Made by a program: the position numbers and the translations under genes. Below the pieces are notes generated by a model. That model did not search any database. It saw only the letters and a list, made by a program, of their open reading frames with translations, and was not told where the DNA came from. Shown piece after piece: positions 1 to 5,764 of a stretch of 5,764 nt of DNA. Positions within the stretch are counted from its first letter, which is position 1. Each line of letters starts with the position of its first letter. Where the stretch lies: the NCBI GenBank assembly GCA_030642565.1, contig DAOWNM010000184.1, forward strand, positions 1-5,764, read 5' to 3'. This DNA comes from Bacteroidota bacterium (GTDB lineage Bacteria > Bacteroidota > Bacteroidia > Bacteroidales > GCA-2748055).

Positions 1-1
1 A

Positions 2-853
2 TTCAGCCCCTATTGCCGCGACAGTATCATCAAACGCGTCCAGATCACGCCACCTCCACCCCAGGCGCAATTCCAGCCAGATTCTATGGGTTGTCCACCC
101 CTGGATATCACCTTCAGGAATCAGAGTCTTTATGCAGACACTTATATCTAGGATTTTGACGATGGATCCTTTTCCACAGAGGCGACACCCACACACAGAT
201 TCTGGGAAAGTAAAAAGCATCATGTAAAGCTGACAGCATACGGTTTATCCGGGGTGGATTCCACCGAACAGATCGTACTGATCCATCAAAATCCTCAAGC
301 ACTATTTGACGCTTATCCCCGGGAGGTCAGGAACCTGAAACAGTTGATCAAATTTGTCAACTCCTCAATCAACTCCTCTGAATACCTTTGGGATTTTGGT
401 GATGGAGAGAGTTCAAGGGATGAAAATCCATCCCATGTCTACCGGGAGGAAGGAATCTACACGGTTTCCCTTTATGTTAGGAGCGAGCACAATTGTCCCG
501 ATACACTGGTCAGGGAAAAATTGATCAATGTTTTACACGGTGAAGGCAGTACGGTCTTTCCCAACGCCTTTGTATGGAATGGGAGCGGACCCACAGGGGG
601 GAACTGGGGTGAGAATGCCATTGACAATACGGTGTTTCATCCCCACCTGGAGAATGCCGTTAAATTGCACATGATCATCTATACCCGTTGGGGTGAGATG
701 ATATGGGAAACCAATAAGGTCTATATTGGATGGGATGGATACCTCAAATCAGGCGAACTGGTCCAACCGGGGGTCTATATTTACAAAGCATGGGTGACAT
801 ACATCGATGGGTTGCAGGAATTGCTTACCGGCGATGTTACATTCCTTCACTAG
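2..853 (+). CDS. PKD-repeat protein with type IX secretion (gliding-motility type) C-terminal domain; 5'-partial, interrupted by in-frame TAG
   Basis: Probable secreted or cell-surface protein exported by the Bacteroidota type IX system; PKD domains are beta-sandwich modules common in adhesins and surface enzymes. The frame is open from the window edge except for TAG at 149-151. It shows the tail of one PKD repeat (DSIIKRVQITPPPP), a second with DFDDGS after the TAG and PTHRF, and a third with YLWDFGDG (about 380-403) and NPSHVYREEGIYTVSLYV. From about 550 to 850 lies a domain of the gliding motility-associated C-terminal (CHU_C) type: VFPNAF, IIYTRWGEMIWE, GWDGY, QPGVYIYKAWVTY and the terminal GDVTFLH. 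This domain is known as a T9SS sorting signal. The only usable start after the TAG is GTG at 254, so a gene caller would probably report 254-853. That would begin mid-repeat with no signal peptide, so I read it as the tail of a longer, damaged gene. The natural stop is TAG at 851-853. Any function of the missing N-terminus is unknown. Confidence 0.85.
149..151 (+). other. Premature in-frame TAG in place of the conserved PKD tryptophan codon
   Basis: The frame reads Tyr-Ile-TAG-Asp-Phe-Asp-Asp-Gly. The next PKD repeat of the same protein reads Tyr-Leu-Trp-Asp-Phe-Gly-Asp-Gly, with TGG at 389-391. PKD-type homology continues on both sides with no frame change, so a single G-to-A change (TGG to TAG) explains the stop. 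It could be a true nonsense mutation or a sequencing or assembly error. Confidence 0.85.
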
Positions 854-886
854 GTCCATTTTAAAATCTGATTTATTATACTGTTA

Positions 887-911
887 TTTGTAGTCATTGC
901 AACACTACAAA
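887..911. repeat. 8-bp perfect inverted repeat just upstream of asnA
   Basis: TTTGTAGT at 887-894 and ACTACAAA at 904-911 are exact reverse complements separated by 9 nt. The right arm ends 11 nt before the asnA ATG. The stem is AT-rich and no T-run follows it, so it is a poor intrinsic terminator for the PKD gene. It could be an operator or a leader hairpin for asnA. No clear Bacteroidota promoter (TTTG with TAnnTTTG) was found in the 69-nt gap. An 8-bp repeat in AT-rich DNA can arise by chance. Confidence 0.4.
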
Positions 912-922
912 CCAAATTACTC

Positions 923-1957
923 ATGAAACTATACATTCCAAGTAACTACATTTCCATGCTCTCATTAAAAGAGACGGAAAGAGCCATTAAAATGGTAAAG
1001 GATTTTTTTGAGTTAAACCTGGCAGCAGAGTTGAAGTTAAGAAGGGTCACTGCACCCCTGTTCGTCCAGAGAGGAACCGGAATCAATGATGATCTGAACG
1101 GTACCGAACGACCGGTATCTTTCGAAGTGAAAGATATGGATGGAACCATTGCTGAAATTGTGCATTCACTGGCCAAATGGAAGCGCATGATGCTTGCCGA
1201 TTATGAGATCGCCAATGGCTATGGTATCTATACCGATATGAATGCCCTTCGTCCCGATGAGGAGCTGGACAATATACACTCCATTTATGTGGACCAGTGG
1301 GACTGGGAAAAGATACTATTACCGGAAGAGAGGAACCTTGCTACTCTGAAGGCCATTGTTAACCAGATCTATTCGGTAATCAAGCGAACCGAGTTTATTG
1401 TATATGAAAACCATCCGGATATAGTCCCCATTCTTCCTGATACCATCCATTTCATTCACGCTGAAGAGTTACTTGAACGGTATCCCGATCTGAATCCTAA
1501 GGAGCGGGAATTTGAGATTGCCAGGGAATTCAATGCAGTTTTTATCATCGGGATCGGAAGTGACCTGGCCAATGGTCAGCCTCACGACGGCCGGGCTCCT
1601 GATTACGATGATTGGTCTACACCAACAGCCAATGGTTACAAGGGATTAAATGGTGATATTGTGGTCTGGAATCCCATCCTGGAAAATGCCTTTGAACTCT
1701 CCTCCATGGGAATCCGTGTAGATAAAACGGCCCTGATCAGGCAACTGGATATCCAGGGAAAGTCGGAACGCAAAGAGCTGTTGTTCCATAAAAGGTTGCT
1801 CGCAGGGGAATATCCTGAATCGGTAGGTGGTGGAATCGGACAATCCCGGCTCTGTATGTATTTTCTCCGGAAGGCCCATATTGGTGAGGTCCAGGCCAGC
1901 CTTTGGCCGGGACAAATGTACGATCATTGCCGTAAATCTGGTATCATACTCATGTAA
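923..1957 (+). CDS. asnA: Aspartate-ammonia ligase (asparagine synthetase A)
   Basis: Cytoplasmic enzyme that makes asparagine from aspartate, ammonia and ATP (giving AMP and PPi), in a fold related to class II aspartyl/asparaginyl-tRNA synthetases. The 344 residues match the family along their whole length (E. coli AsnA is 330). Conserved blocks in order are GTGINDDLNG (51-60, with Asp56 aligned to E. coli Asp46), VHSLAKWKR (80-88), MNALRPDEE (106-114, Arg110 aligned to E. coli Arg100), YVDQWDWE (122-129), LPDTIHFIHAEELLERYPDL (171-190), APDYDDWSTP (225-234), GLNGDIVVWNPILENAFELS (241-260), SSMGIRVD (260-267) and the motif-3-like GGGIGQSRL (302-310). No frame damage was seen. The ATG at 923 gives the usual N-terminus of Bacteroidota homologues, with no strong Shine-Dalgarno sequence. 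It follows the PKD gene by 69 nt and converges with the reductase gene across an 11-nt gap that holds no evident terminator hairpin. Confidence 0.97.
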   Translation: MKLYIPSNYISMLSLKETERAIKMVKDFFELNLAAELKLRRVTAPLFVQRGTGINDDLNGTERPVSFEVKDMDGTIAEIVHSLAKWKRMMLADYEIANGYGIYTDMNALRPDEELDNIHSIYVDQWDWEKILLPEERNLATLKAIVNQIYSVIKRTEFIVYENHPDIVPILPDTIHFIHAEELLERYPDLNPKEREFEIAREFNAVFIIGIGSDLANGQPHDGRAPDYDDWSTPTANGYKGLNGDIVVWNPILENAFELSSMGIRVDKTALIRQLDIQGKSERKELLFHKRLLAGEYPESVGGGIGQSRLCMYFLRKAHIGEVQASLWPGQMYDHCRKSGIILM

Positions 1958-1968
1958 CAGAGATACCT

Positions 1969-3120
1969 TCAGGCTTTAAAAAGTTCTGCCACATGTTCCA
2001 GTTCTTCCATAATATGAATACCCTGGGGACAGAGTGGTTCACATTGGCCGCACTGAACACAATTGGATGCCTTTGCGGTTTCACTGAGTAACCCCTGGTA
2101 CCTCAGTTTAGCAGCCGGATCCTGCACCATATAGTGATCGTTGCATAGTGCAAAGTTGCGGGGGATATTGACCCCTTCCGGACACGGCATGCAGTAACCA
2201 CAATCGGTACAATTCACCCTCTGCAACTCCCTGGTTATTCCAATGGCACATTGAAGGGAATCCTTATCTTTCGCTGTCCACTCCTTTTGGGAGAAATCAT
2301 TGGCCAACTGAATGTTTTCCTTCACATGATCGAGGTGCGACATACCACTCAGCACCACCGTCACTTCGGGCTGCTCCCACAACCAGTGGAGGGCCCACTC
2401 CACCGCTGTTCTCCCCGGAGCTGCCTCCAGCATCACTTTCCTGGCAGCGGGTGGAAGCCCGTTTACCAGTGTTCCTCCCCGCAGAGGCTCCATGGCCACA
2501 ACTGCCAGCCCCTTCTCAGCTGCATATTTCAAACCCTCCCTTCCAGCCTGGAACTCCACATCAAGGTAGTTGTACTGGATCTGGCAAAAGGTCCAGTTAT
2601 AGGCATCCACAATCTCCTTGAACAGGCCAACCTCATCGTGATAGGAGAAGCCGGCATAACGGATCTTCCCCGCTTCAATGGCGCTGTTCAGAAATTCAAG
2701 AACACCAAATTGAAGCAGTTTTCTCCACGATATACGATCCAGTGAGTGCAGAAGGTAAAAATCGATGGCCCCGGTATCGAGCCTCTCCAGTTGTTCATCC
2801 AGGAACCTATCCATATCTTCCCTGGATTCTACCAGCCATGACGGAAGCTTGGTGGCCAGATATACCTTCTCCCTGTAACCTTTTTTTAGCGCTTTGGCCA
2901 GAAAGGGTTCACTTGCACCCCCTTTTGAAAAATCAATAGCATGATAGGAATAGGCTGTATCAAAATAGTTAATCCCATTATCGATGGCATGATGGATCAT
3001 CTTCATGGCTTGCTCCTCATCGATCCTGGAATTATCATTTTCGATCACCGGGAAGCGCATGCATCCAAATCCCAGCACGGAAACCTGACATCCGGTTTTC
3101 CCAAAAGTAACCTCTCTCAT
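1969..3120 (-). CDS. Aldo/keto reductase with C-terminal 4Fe-4S ferredoxin-like domain
   Basis: Predicted cytoplasmic NAD(P)H-dependent oxidoreductase of the iron-sulfur aldo/keto reductase group (COG1453 type); substrate unknown. The 383-residue protein has a TIM-barrel part (about 1-285). It starts VTFGKTGCQVSVLGFGCMRF and has the catalytic tetrad Asp54 and Tyr59 (FDTAYSYH), Lys91 (LATKLP) and His125 (DFYLLHSLD). YAGFSYHD and AVVAMEPLRGG follow, the latter a usual segment of the group. The tail carries two cysteine clusters: CTDCGYCMPCP (Cys304, 307, 310, 313) and CVQCGQCEPLCP (Cys354, 357, 360, 364), the second being a full CxxCxxCxxxCP motif. These should bind one or two 4Fe-4S clusters and suggest electron exchange with another redox partner. 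The ATG lies 5 nt after the stop of the upstream lipoprotein gene, so the two are probably co-transcribed. Only a weak AGG-like ribosome site precedes it. The gene looks intact. Confidence 0.93.
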   Translation of the reverse strand: MREVTFGKTGCQVSVLGFGCMRFPVIENDNSRIDEEQAMKMIHHAIDNGINYFDTAYSYHAIDFSKGGASEPFLAKALKKGYREKVYLATKLPSWLVESREDMDRFLDEQLERLDTGAIDFYLLHSLDRISWRKLLQFGVLEFLNSAIEAGKIRYAGFSYHDEVGLFKEIVDAYNWTFCQIQYNYLDVEFQAGREGLKYAAEKGLAVVAMEPLRGGTLVNGLPPAARKVMLEAAPGRTAVEWALHWLWEQPEVTVVLSGMSHLDHVKENIQLANDFSQKEWTAKDKDSLQCAIGITRELQRVNCTDCGYCMPCPEGVNIPRNFALCNDHYMVQDPAAKLRYQGLLSETAKASNCVQCGQCEPLCPQGIHIMEELEHVAELFKA

Positions 3121-3125
3121 ACAGC

Positions 3126-4616
3126 CTAATATAGACGATAACTTACAAATGCCACATGTTCACTGTCGGGCGACCAGGAGGGCACATTGATGGTGCCCTG
3201 TCCGCCAAATAGTTTTGTCATGACCCGGACCTCTTTTGTATCCAGGTTCATCAGGCGGAGCATTACATCCTTGTTGGGCGGATGGGAACCGGCAGGAACA
3301 TCTGTTCCGAAAGTAATATAGACAATCCAACGGCCATCTGGAGAAGGGTGTGCAAACCAGTCGTTATACTTATCGGTGGTAACCTGTTCCTGCTCACTGC
3401 CATCGGCCTTCATTCTCCAGATTTGCATGACACCTGTACGGACAGAATTAAAATAGATGTATTGGCCATCGGGAGAATAATCGGGGCCATCATCCAGTCC
3501 TTCTGCAGTGGTTAATCGCTTTTCTCTCCCACCTGCAAAAGGAATGGTGTAGACATCATAATTACCGTTCCGCTCAGCACAATAAGCAAGGGTTTTGCCA
3601 TCGGGCGACCATCCATGCCAGTATGATGGGCTCAAAGAGGTGATCTTTTCCGGATCGCCACCTTCCACAGGGAGTGAGTAGATCATTGAACGGCCGGTTT
3701 CTGTCCCGTCGCTGATCACCAGTTGTGTTCCATCAGGAGAGATTCCGTGATCGTTATTGATCCTCCTTGCAAATCCGGTAGGGATTAATTCTGGATTTCC
3801 GCCCTCTATCGGAATCTTGTATAACTGGCCACGACCGTTGTAAATCAAAGTGTCACCATCGGGCGACCAGTTAGGAGCTTCAATATGACTATCAGTATGG
3901 TAGACAACCCGTCTGTTGAACGATGCAATGGCAATGGTTTCCAGTGTGCTTTCAATCAACTTTAATGAATCTGGTTTCTGGACAATGGGGTCAATCCGGA
4001 CATTGGAGAATATGGCTGTTTCGATGGTATCGTTGTTGTGTGCACTAACACCCAGTCCGATGTAAAAAGGCTCTGTAAACAGGAGCTTAAAAGTCCCCCC
4101 GGAGTATTTAAGCGATTCATCCCCAACTGCAGCTGACATAGAAATATAATCACCAATTTTCTCAATTCGCACCCTCCCCGGTGAAGAGATATTGGCCTGA
4201 ACCACCCTGGTTACATCCCCGGGGGCACCCCTGTACTGGATCGATGTGAGTCCGTCTCCATGAACTGCTGCATCCACATATGCTGAGGCACTGTCCAGGT
4301 TCTGACGGATAATCAGGCAGGCTTTTCTATGGGGTTCAACTCCCCTTCCTACCCACTCAATGTCGGCTGCAATAGAAATATCTCCTGACACTTTCTTCCA
4401 TACATAGTGGAGTTCATCACTATCGAACCACATATTGGTTCCGCCTCCAGATACCGCATATGAGCTGTCGGAAGGATCGAATGTAAACGATCCGGCATAC
4501 CCGACATTTCCAATATCACTATTTCCTTCGAAAATCCCCAGATCGGGCTCGCTGTTGCATGAGCTTAAGGAGAGAACCAAAATAATCCAGGCACAATGAA
4601 TCTTTAGTAGTTTCAT
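3126..4616 (-). CDS. Lipoprotein with N-terminal lectin/glucanase-like domain and TolB-like PD40 beta-propeller
   Basis: Predicted membrane-anchored, envelope-located protein of 496 residues; exact function unknown. A short signal peptide (MKLLKIHCAW then a hydrophobic stretch) ends in the lipobox LSSC, with Cys20 as the lipidated residue. Residues about 40-210 resemble the DUF1349/concanavalin-like domain: GGTNMWFDSDELHYVWKKVS, VEPHRKACLIIRQ, DAAVHGDGLTSIQYRG and FYIGLGVSAHN. Residues about 240-496 hold six PD40 repeats with the SPDG core: WSPDGDTLIY (250), ISPDGTQLVI (292), WSPDGKTLAY (336), YSPDGQYIYF (380), PSPDGRWIVY (424) and WSPDSEHVAF (481). Most are 42-44 residues apart, as expected of a propeller. 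Such proteins are often annotated as TolB family, but this is not TolB itself: the N-domain differs and there is no Tol-Pal context. The stop is TAG. The gene starts 24 nt downstream of the DsrE remnant and ends 5 nt before the reductase, which suggests one transcript. Confidence 0.88.
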   Translation of the reverse strand: MKLLKIHCAWIILVLSLSSCNSEPDLGIFEGNSDIGNVGYAGSFTFDPSDSSYAVSGGGTNMWFDSDELHYVWKKVSGDISIAADIEWVGRGVEPHRKACLIIRQNLDSASAYVDAAVHGDGLTSIQYRGAPGDVTRVVQANISSPGRVRIEKIGDYISMSAAVGDESLKYSGGTFKLLFTEPFYIGLGVSAHNNDTIETAIFSNVRIDPIVQKPDSLKLIESTLETIAIASFNRRVVYHTDSHIEAPNWSPDGDTLIYNGRGQLYKIPIEGGNPELIPTGFARRINNDHGISPDGTQLVISDGTETGRSMIYSLPVEGGDPEKITSLSPSYWHGWSPDGKTLAYCAERNGNYDVYTIPFAGGREKRLTTAEGLDDGPDYSPDGQYIYFNSVRTGVMQIWRMKADGSEQEQVTTDKYNDWFAHPSPDGRWIVYITFGTDVPAGSHPPNKDVMLRLMNLDTKEVRVMTKLFGGQGTINVPSWSPDSEHVAFVSYRLY

Positions 4617-4640
4617 ACTTAAAGTTCTTTATATTTTCAG

Positions 4641-4837
4641 TTAAAAGGTAAGCAATTCCCGCCCCTCTATAATATAATTCGTCAGTTCTTTTCCGATATA
4701 TAATACAGTGATTCCCAATTCCTCAAGTTTATCAGAAACTCCATACTGGTCCGTTTTTAAAGCCACATCTCTGTCACCGCTGGTCCAGACAACAACCAGC
4801 TGACGAAAGCTATACAAACTCTTGTCTTGATTTTCAT
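4641..4837 (-). pseudogene. DsrE-family protein remnant (central deletion, frameshift at the start)
   Basis: DsrE-like proteins are small (about 110-125 residue) cytoplasmic proteins, some of which carry sulfur in relay systems. On the minus strand an open frame without a usable start contains QLVVVWTSGDRDVALK (family N-terminal strand). It then passes directly (junction near 4752-4757) to DQYGVSDKLEELG, ITVLYIGKELTNYI and EGRELLTF with a TAA stop, the usual C-terminal part. The middle of the domain, roughly 50-60 residues including the cysteine-containing segment usual in this position, is absent. A strong ribosome site and ATG (4835-4837) exist, but this ATG is in another frame and yields a 26-residue nonsense peptide. 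One base inserted after the ATG would give Met-Glu-Asn-Gln-Asp and join the DsrE frame. So I read a deletion plus a one-base frameshift. The family call rests on remembered motifs, not on a search. It lies 24 nt upstream of the lipoprotein gene on the same strand. Confidence 0.68.
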
Positions 4838-4844
4838 ATTGAAT

Positions 4845-4850
4845 CCTCCT
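4845..4850 (-). promoter_or_regulatory. Strong Shine-Dalgarno sequence of the DsrE remnant
   Basis: The minus strand reads AGGAGG, then 7 nt, then ATG at 4837-4835, which is ideal spacing. Bacteroidota genes often lack such a site, and the other genes here have none this strong. It marks the original start of the decayed DsrE gene and supports the reading that a base was lost just after that ATG. Confidence 0.6.
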
Positions 4851-4856
4851 GTGGGT

Positions 4857-4872
4857 TTAATATGTTAATATG
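4857..4872. repeat. Tandem 8-bp repeat (TTAATATG twice)
   Basis: Two exact adjacent copies of TTAATATG lie between the DsrE ribosome site and the cytochrome remnant. This may be slippage at the point where the cytochrome 5' end was lost, or a chance AT-rich duplication. No promoter consensus could be assigned here. Confidence 0.4.
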
Positions 4873-4898
4873 TGGGGTGACTTTTGCTAAGTAAGTGA

Positions 4899-5081
4899 AT
4901 ACATGTACCTTGGTGGATAAAGAAATCCATAAATTTGTGTCATACAATACTTGCACAGGGAAATGTTGAGAATTACGAAACCACGACTGTTGATATGCCA
5001 CTTGCGTTCAGACATCCCGTAGATATTGATGAAGTGTGGAAAGAGATGCCCTGTGCCGATTGCCACTGGTACCTGTATTAG
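4899..5081 (+). pseudogene. 3' remnant of a multihaem c-type cytochrome
   Basis: The plus-strand frame after TGA (4896-4898) is open to TAG (5079-5081), 60 codons with no plausible start at its beginning. It contains SINLCHTILAQG, then LAFRHPVDIDEVWKEMPC and the haem-binding motif CADCH (5052-5066), ending WYLY. The spacing and wording (CHTI-AQG, F-HPVDI--W, C--CH near the end) resemble the C-terminus of multihaem cytochromes used in anaerobic or sulfur respiration, which act in the periplasm or inner membrane. The first haem motif is broken: the position needing Cys for CxxCH is Ile (ATA, 4929-4931). All upstream sequence (signal or membrane anchor and other haem sites) is missing; within 60 nt one reaches the divergent DsrE remnant. 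The in-frame ATG at 4995 would give only 28 residues. Family assignment is from motifs alone, so it is tentative. Confidence 0.5.
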
Positions 5082-5106
5082 ATTCACTTGCCCTTATTAA
5101 ACCGGC

Positions 5107-5151
5107 TGCCATAATGACACTTAACTGCGTGATTAGCATGTCATTATGGCA
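5107..5151. promoter_or_regulatory. Pair of near-palindromic 13-bp operator-like sites upstream of clpB
   Basis: TGCCATAATGACA (5107-5119) and TGTCATTATGGCA (5139-5151) are perfect reverse complements around a 19-nt spacer. Each arm is itself almost palindromic (TGnCATnATGnCA, 5 of 6 base pairs). The two centres, 5113 and 5145, are 32 bp apart, about three helical turns. This favours two binding sites for a dimeric regulator over a terminator, and no T-run follows either arm. The pair lies about 155 nt before the clpB ATG and after the cytochrome relic, so control of clpB is the natural guess. It is not the CIRCE element. No promoter was confidently placed between it and clpB. The remaining DNA (5152-5305) is AT-rich, with an A8 run, and holds no recognisable gene. 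Confidence 0.5.
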
Positions 5152-5305
5152 TTTATCTTCGTGGCTTTAAAAAAAACTACTTTGGATTTTGATATAATAA
5201 TCACATTTATTGCACTTTACAAAATCCATGTTCTTCAACTTCGGTTTATCTGGCTCGGAATTTGTCCAGTGAGTATACAACGAATTTGATAATAAATATA
5301 GAAAG

Positions 5306-5764
5306 ATGGACCTTAATAAGTTTACCATAAAAACCCAGGAGGCTGTGCAAAGGGCTCAGCAACTTGCTGTCGAGAATGAGAACCAATCCATTGAATGCGG
5401 ACACATACTCAAAGGTGTCCTGGCGGTGGATGAGAATGTGATTCCCCATCTGTTTCAAAAGCTATCGGCTAATCTGAATGGTTTTAGTCTGGCACTTGAC
5501 CACCTGTTGAAGAGCTATCCGGTAGTCTCCGGAGGCCAACAATATCTGTCTGACAATGTAAATAAAGCATAGAACCATGCACTAACATGCAGGAAGGAAT
5601 TTGGGGATGAATACGTTACCCTTGAACACATTTTACTTGGGGTACTTCAAACCAAAGACAGTACCAGTCAACTACTCAAGGATGCGGGTGTGTCTGAAAA
5701 AGAGCTGAAAGCGGCTATTTTAGAGTTTCGCAATGGATCAAAAGTCCAAAGTCAAACGGTTGAA
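5306..5764 (+). CDS. clpB: ATP-dependent chaperone ClpB, N-terminal part; 3'-partial, interrupted by in-frame TAG
   Basis: ClpB is the cytoplasmic hexameric AAA+ disaggregase that works with DnaK to rescue heat-aggregated proteins. Only the N-terminal double-repeat Clp_N domain lies in the window (153 codons); the AAA+ modules are beyond the edge. The start MDLNKFTIKTQEAVQRAQ is typical of Bacteroidota ClpB. It is followed by IECGHILKGVL, VIPHLFQKL, YPVVSGGQQYLS and, after TAG at codon 89, EFGDEYVTLEHILLGVLQ and LLKDAGVSEKELKAAI, the second Clp_N repeat in the same frame. A conventional caller would stop at 5572 (88 residues). The ATG at 5306 gives the family N-terminus; upstream is A-rich with only a weak AGAAAG. 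No in-frame ATG follows the TAG, the first candidate restart being GTG at 5690. ClpB is preferred over ClpC/ClpA because of the N-terminal wording. Confidence 0.88.
5570..5572 (+). other. Premature in-frame TAG at codon 89 of clpB
   Basis: The sequence reads Asn-Lys-Ala-TAG-Asn-His-Ala, and Clp_N homology resumes in the same frame with unchanged spacing. In related ClpB proteins as I recall them this position is Leu, so a TTG-to-TAG change (T to A) is the simplest explanation. It may be a real nonsense mutation or a base error; the window ends before the rest of clpB can be judged. Confidence 0.8.

Noticed and set aside
1958..1968. Possible bidirectional terminator between asnA and the reductase gene
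   Set aside because: The 11-nt gap has no dyad symmetry and no T-run on either strand.
2251..2745. 164-residue plus-strand open frame opposite the reductase gene
   Set aside because: It is antisense to a well-supported aldo/keto reductase and its translation is low-complexity shadow coding with no family motifs.
3160..3870. Repeated GGGCGACCA-type words suggesting a DNA repeat array
   Set aside because: They encode the WSPDG cores of the PD40 propeller blades, so they are coding repeats of the lipoprotein.
4887..5087. 66-residue minus-strand open frame
   Set aside because: It overlaps the cytochrome remnant on the opposite strand, shows no recognisable motif and has no ribosome site.
5147..5161. 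Sigma-54-like promoter (TGGCAT with TTCG at the -12 position)
   Set aside because: Spacing is about right, but the required GC of the -12 element is CG, and the TGGCA is already part of the inverted repeat.
5228..5272. 14-codon frame MFFNFGLSGSEFVQ before clpB, faintly like a TatA N-terminus
   Set aside because: It is far too short, has no ribosome site and no continuation in another frame. The resemblance is most likely chance.
149..5572. Amber (TAG) recoding or pyrrolysine-like readthrough to explain both internal TAGs
   Set aside because: The PKD gene (851-853) and the lipoprotein gene (3126-3128) end at TAG exactly where their domains end, so TAG is used as a normal stop. No suppressor tRNA or recoding hairpin was seen in the window.

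Overview
The window looks like chromosomal DNA of a Bacteroidota bacterium. The grounds are a PKD-repeat protein ending in a gliding-motility/type IX secretion C-terminal domain, a bacteroidete-style ClpB N-terminus, an AsnA-type asparagine synthetase, and a lipoprotein with a PD40 (TolB-like) propeller. I saw no tRNA, rRNA, CRISPR array, insertion sequence or phage gene. No genus can be named from this sequence alone.

Layout: (1) 2-853, plus strand: the 3' end of a secreted multi-PKD protein, with an in-frame TAG where the first visible PKD repeat should have its Trp codon. (2) 923-1957, plus: intact asnA, preceded by an 8-bp inverted repeat. (3) 1969-4616, minus: a two-gene unit, convergent with asnA, transcribed as TolB-like lipoprotein and then, 5 nt later, an aldo/keto reductase with a ferredoxin-like tail. 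(4) 4617-5305: a stretch with no intact gene. It holds two decayed genes: a DsrE-family remnant (minus) with its central part missing, and the 3' end of a multihaem cytochrome c (plus). It also holds a pair of near-palindromic 13-bp sites upstream of clpB. (5) 5306-5764, plus: the start of clpB, with an in-frame TAG at codon 89, after which the ClpB reading frame continues to the window end.

The genes do not form one pathway. AsnA makes asparagine, ClpB is a disaggregase, the PKD protein is exported, and the lipoprotein/reductase pair has no known joint role. The notable feature is gene decay: two truncated or deleted genes side by side, plus premature amber codons in the genes at both ends. 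TAG is also the ordinary terminator of the PKD and lipoprotein genes, so amber recoding is unlikely. The two isolated TAGs may be real nonsense mutations or base-call errors, whereas the DsrE deletion and the missing cytochrome 5' end cannot be single-base errors. I found no convincing new multi-gene system. The best leads are the operator-like pair upstream of clpB and the DsrE/cytochrome relics.
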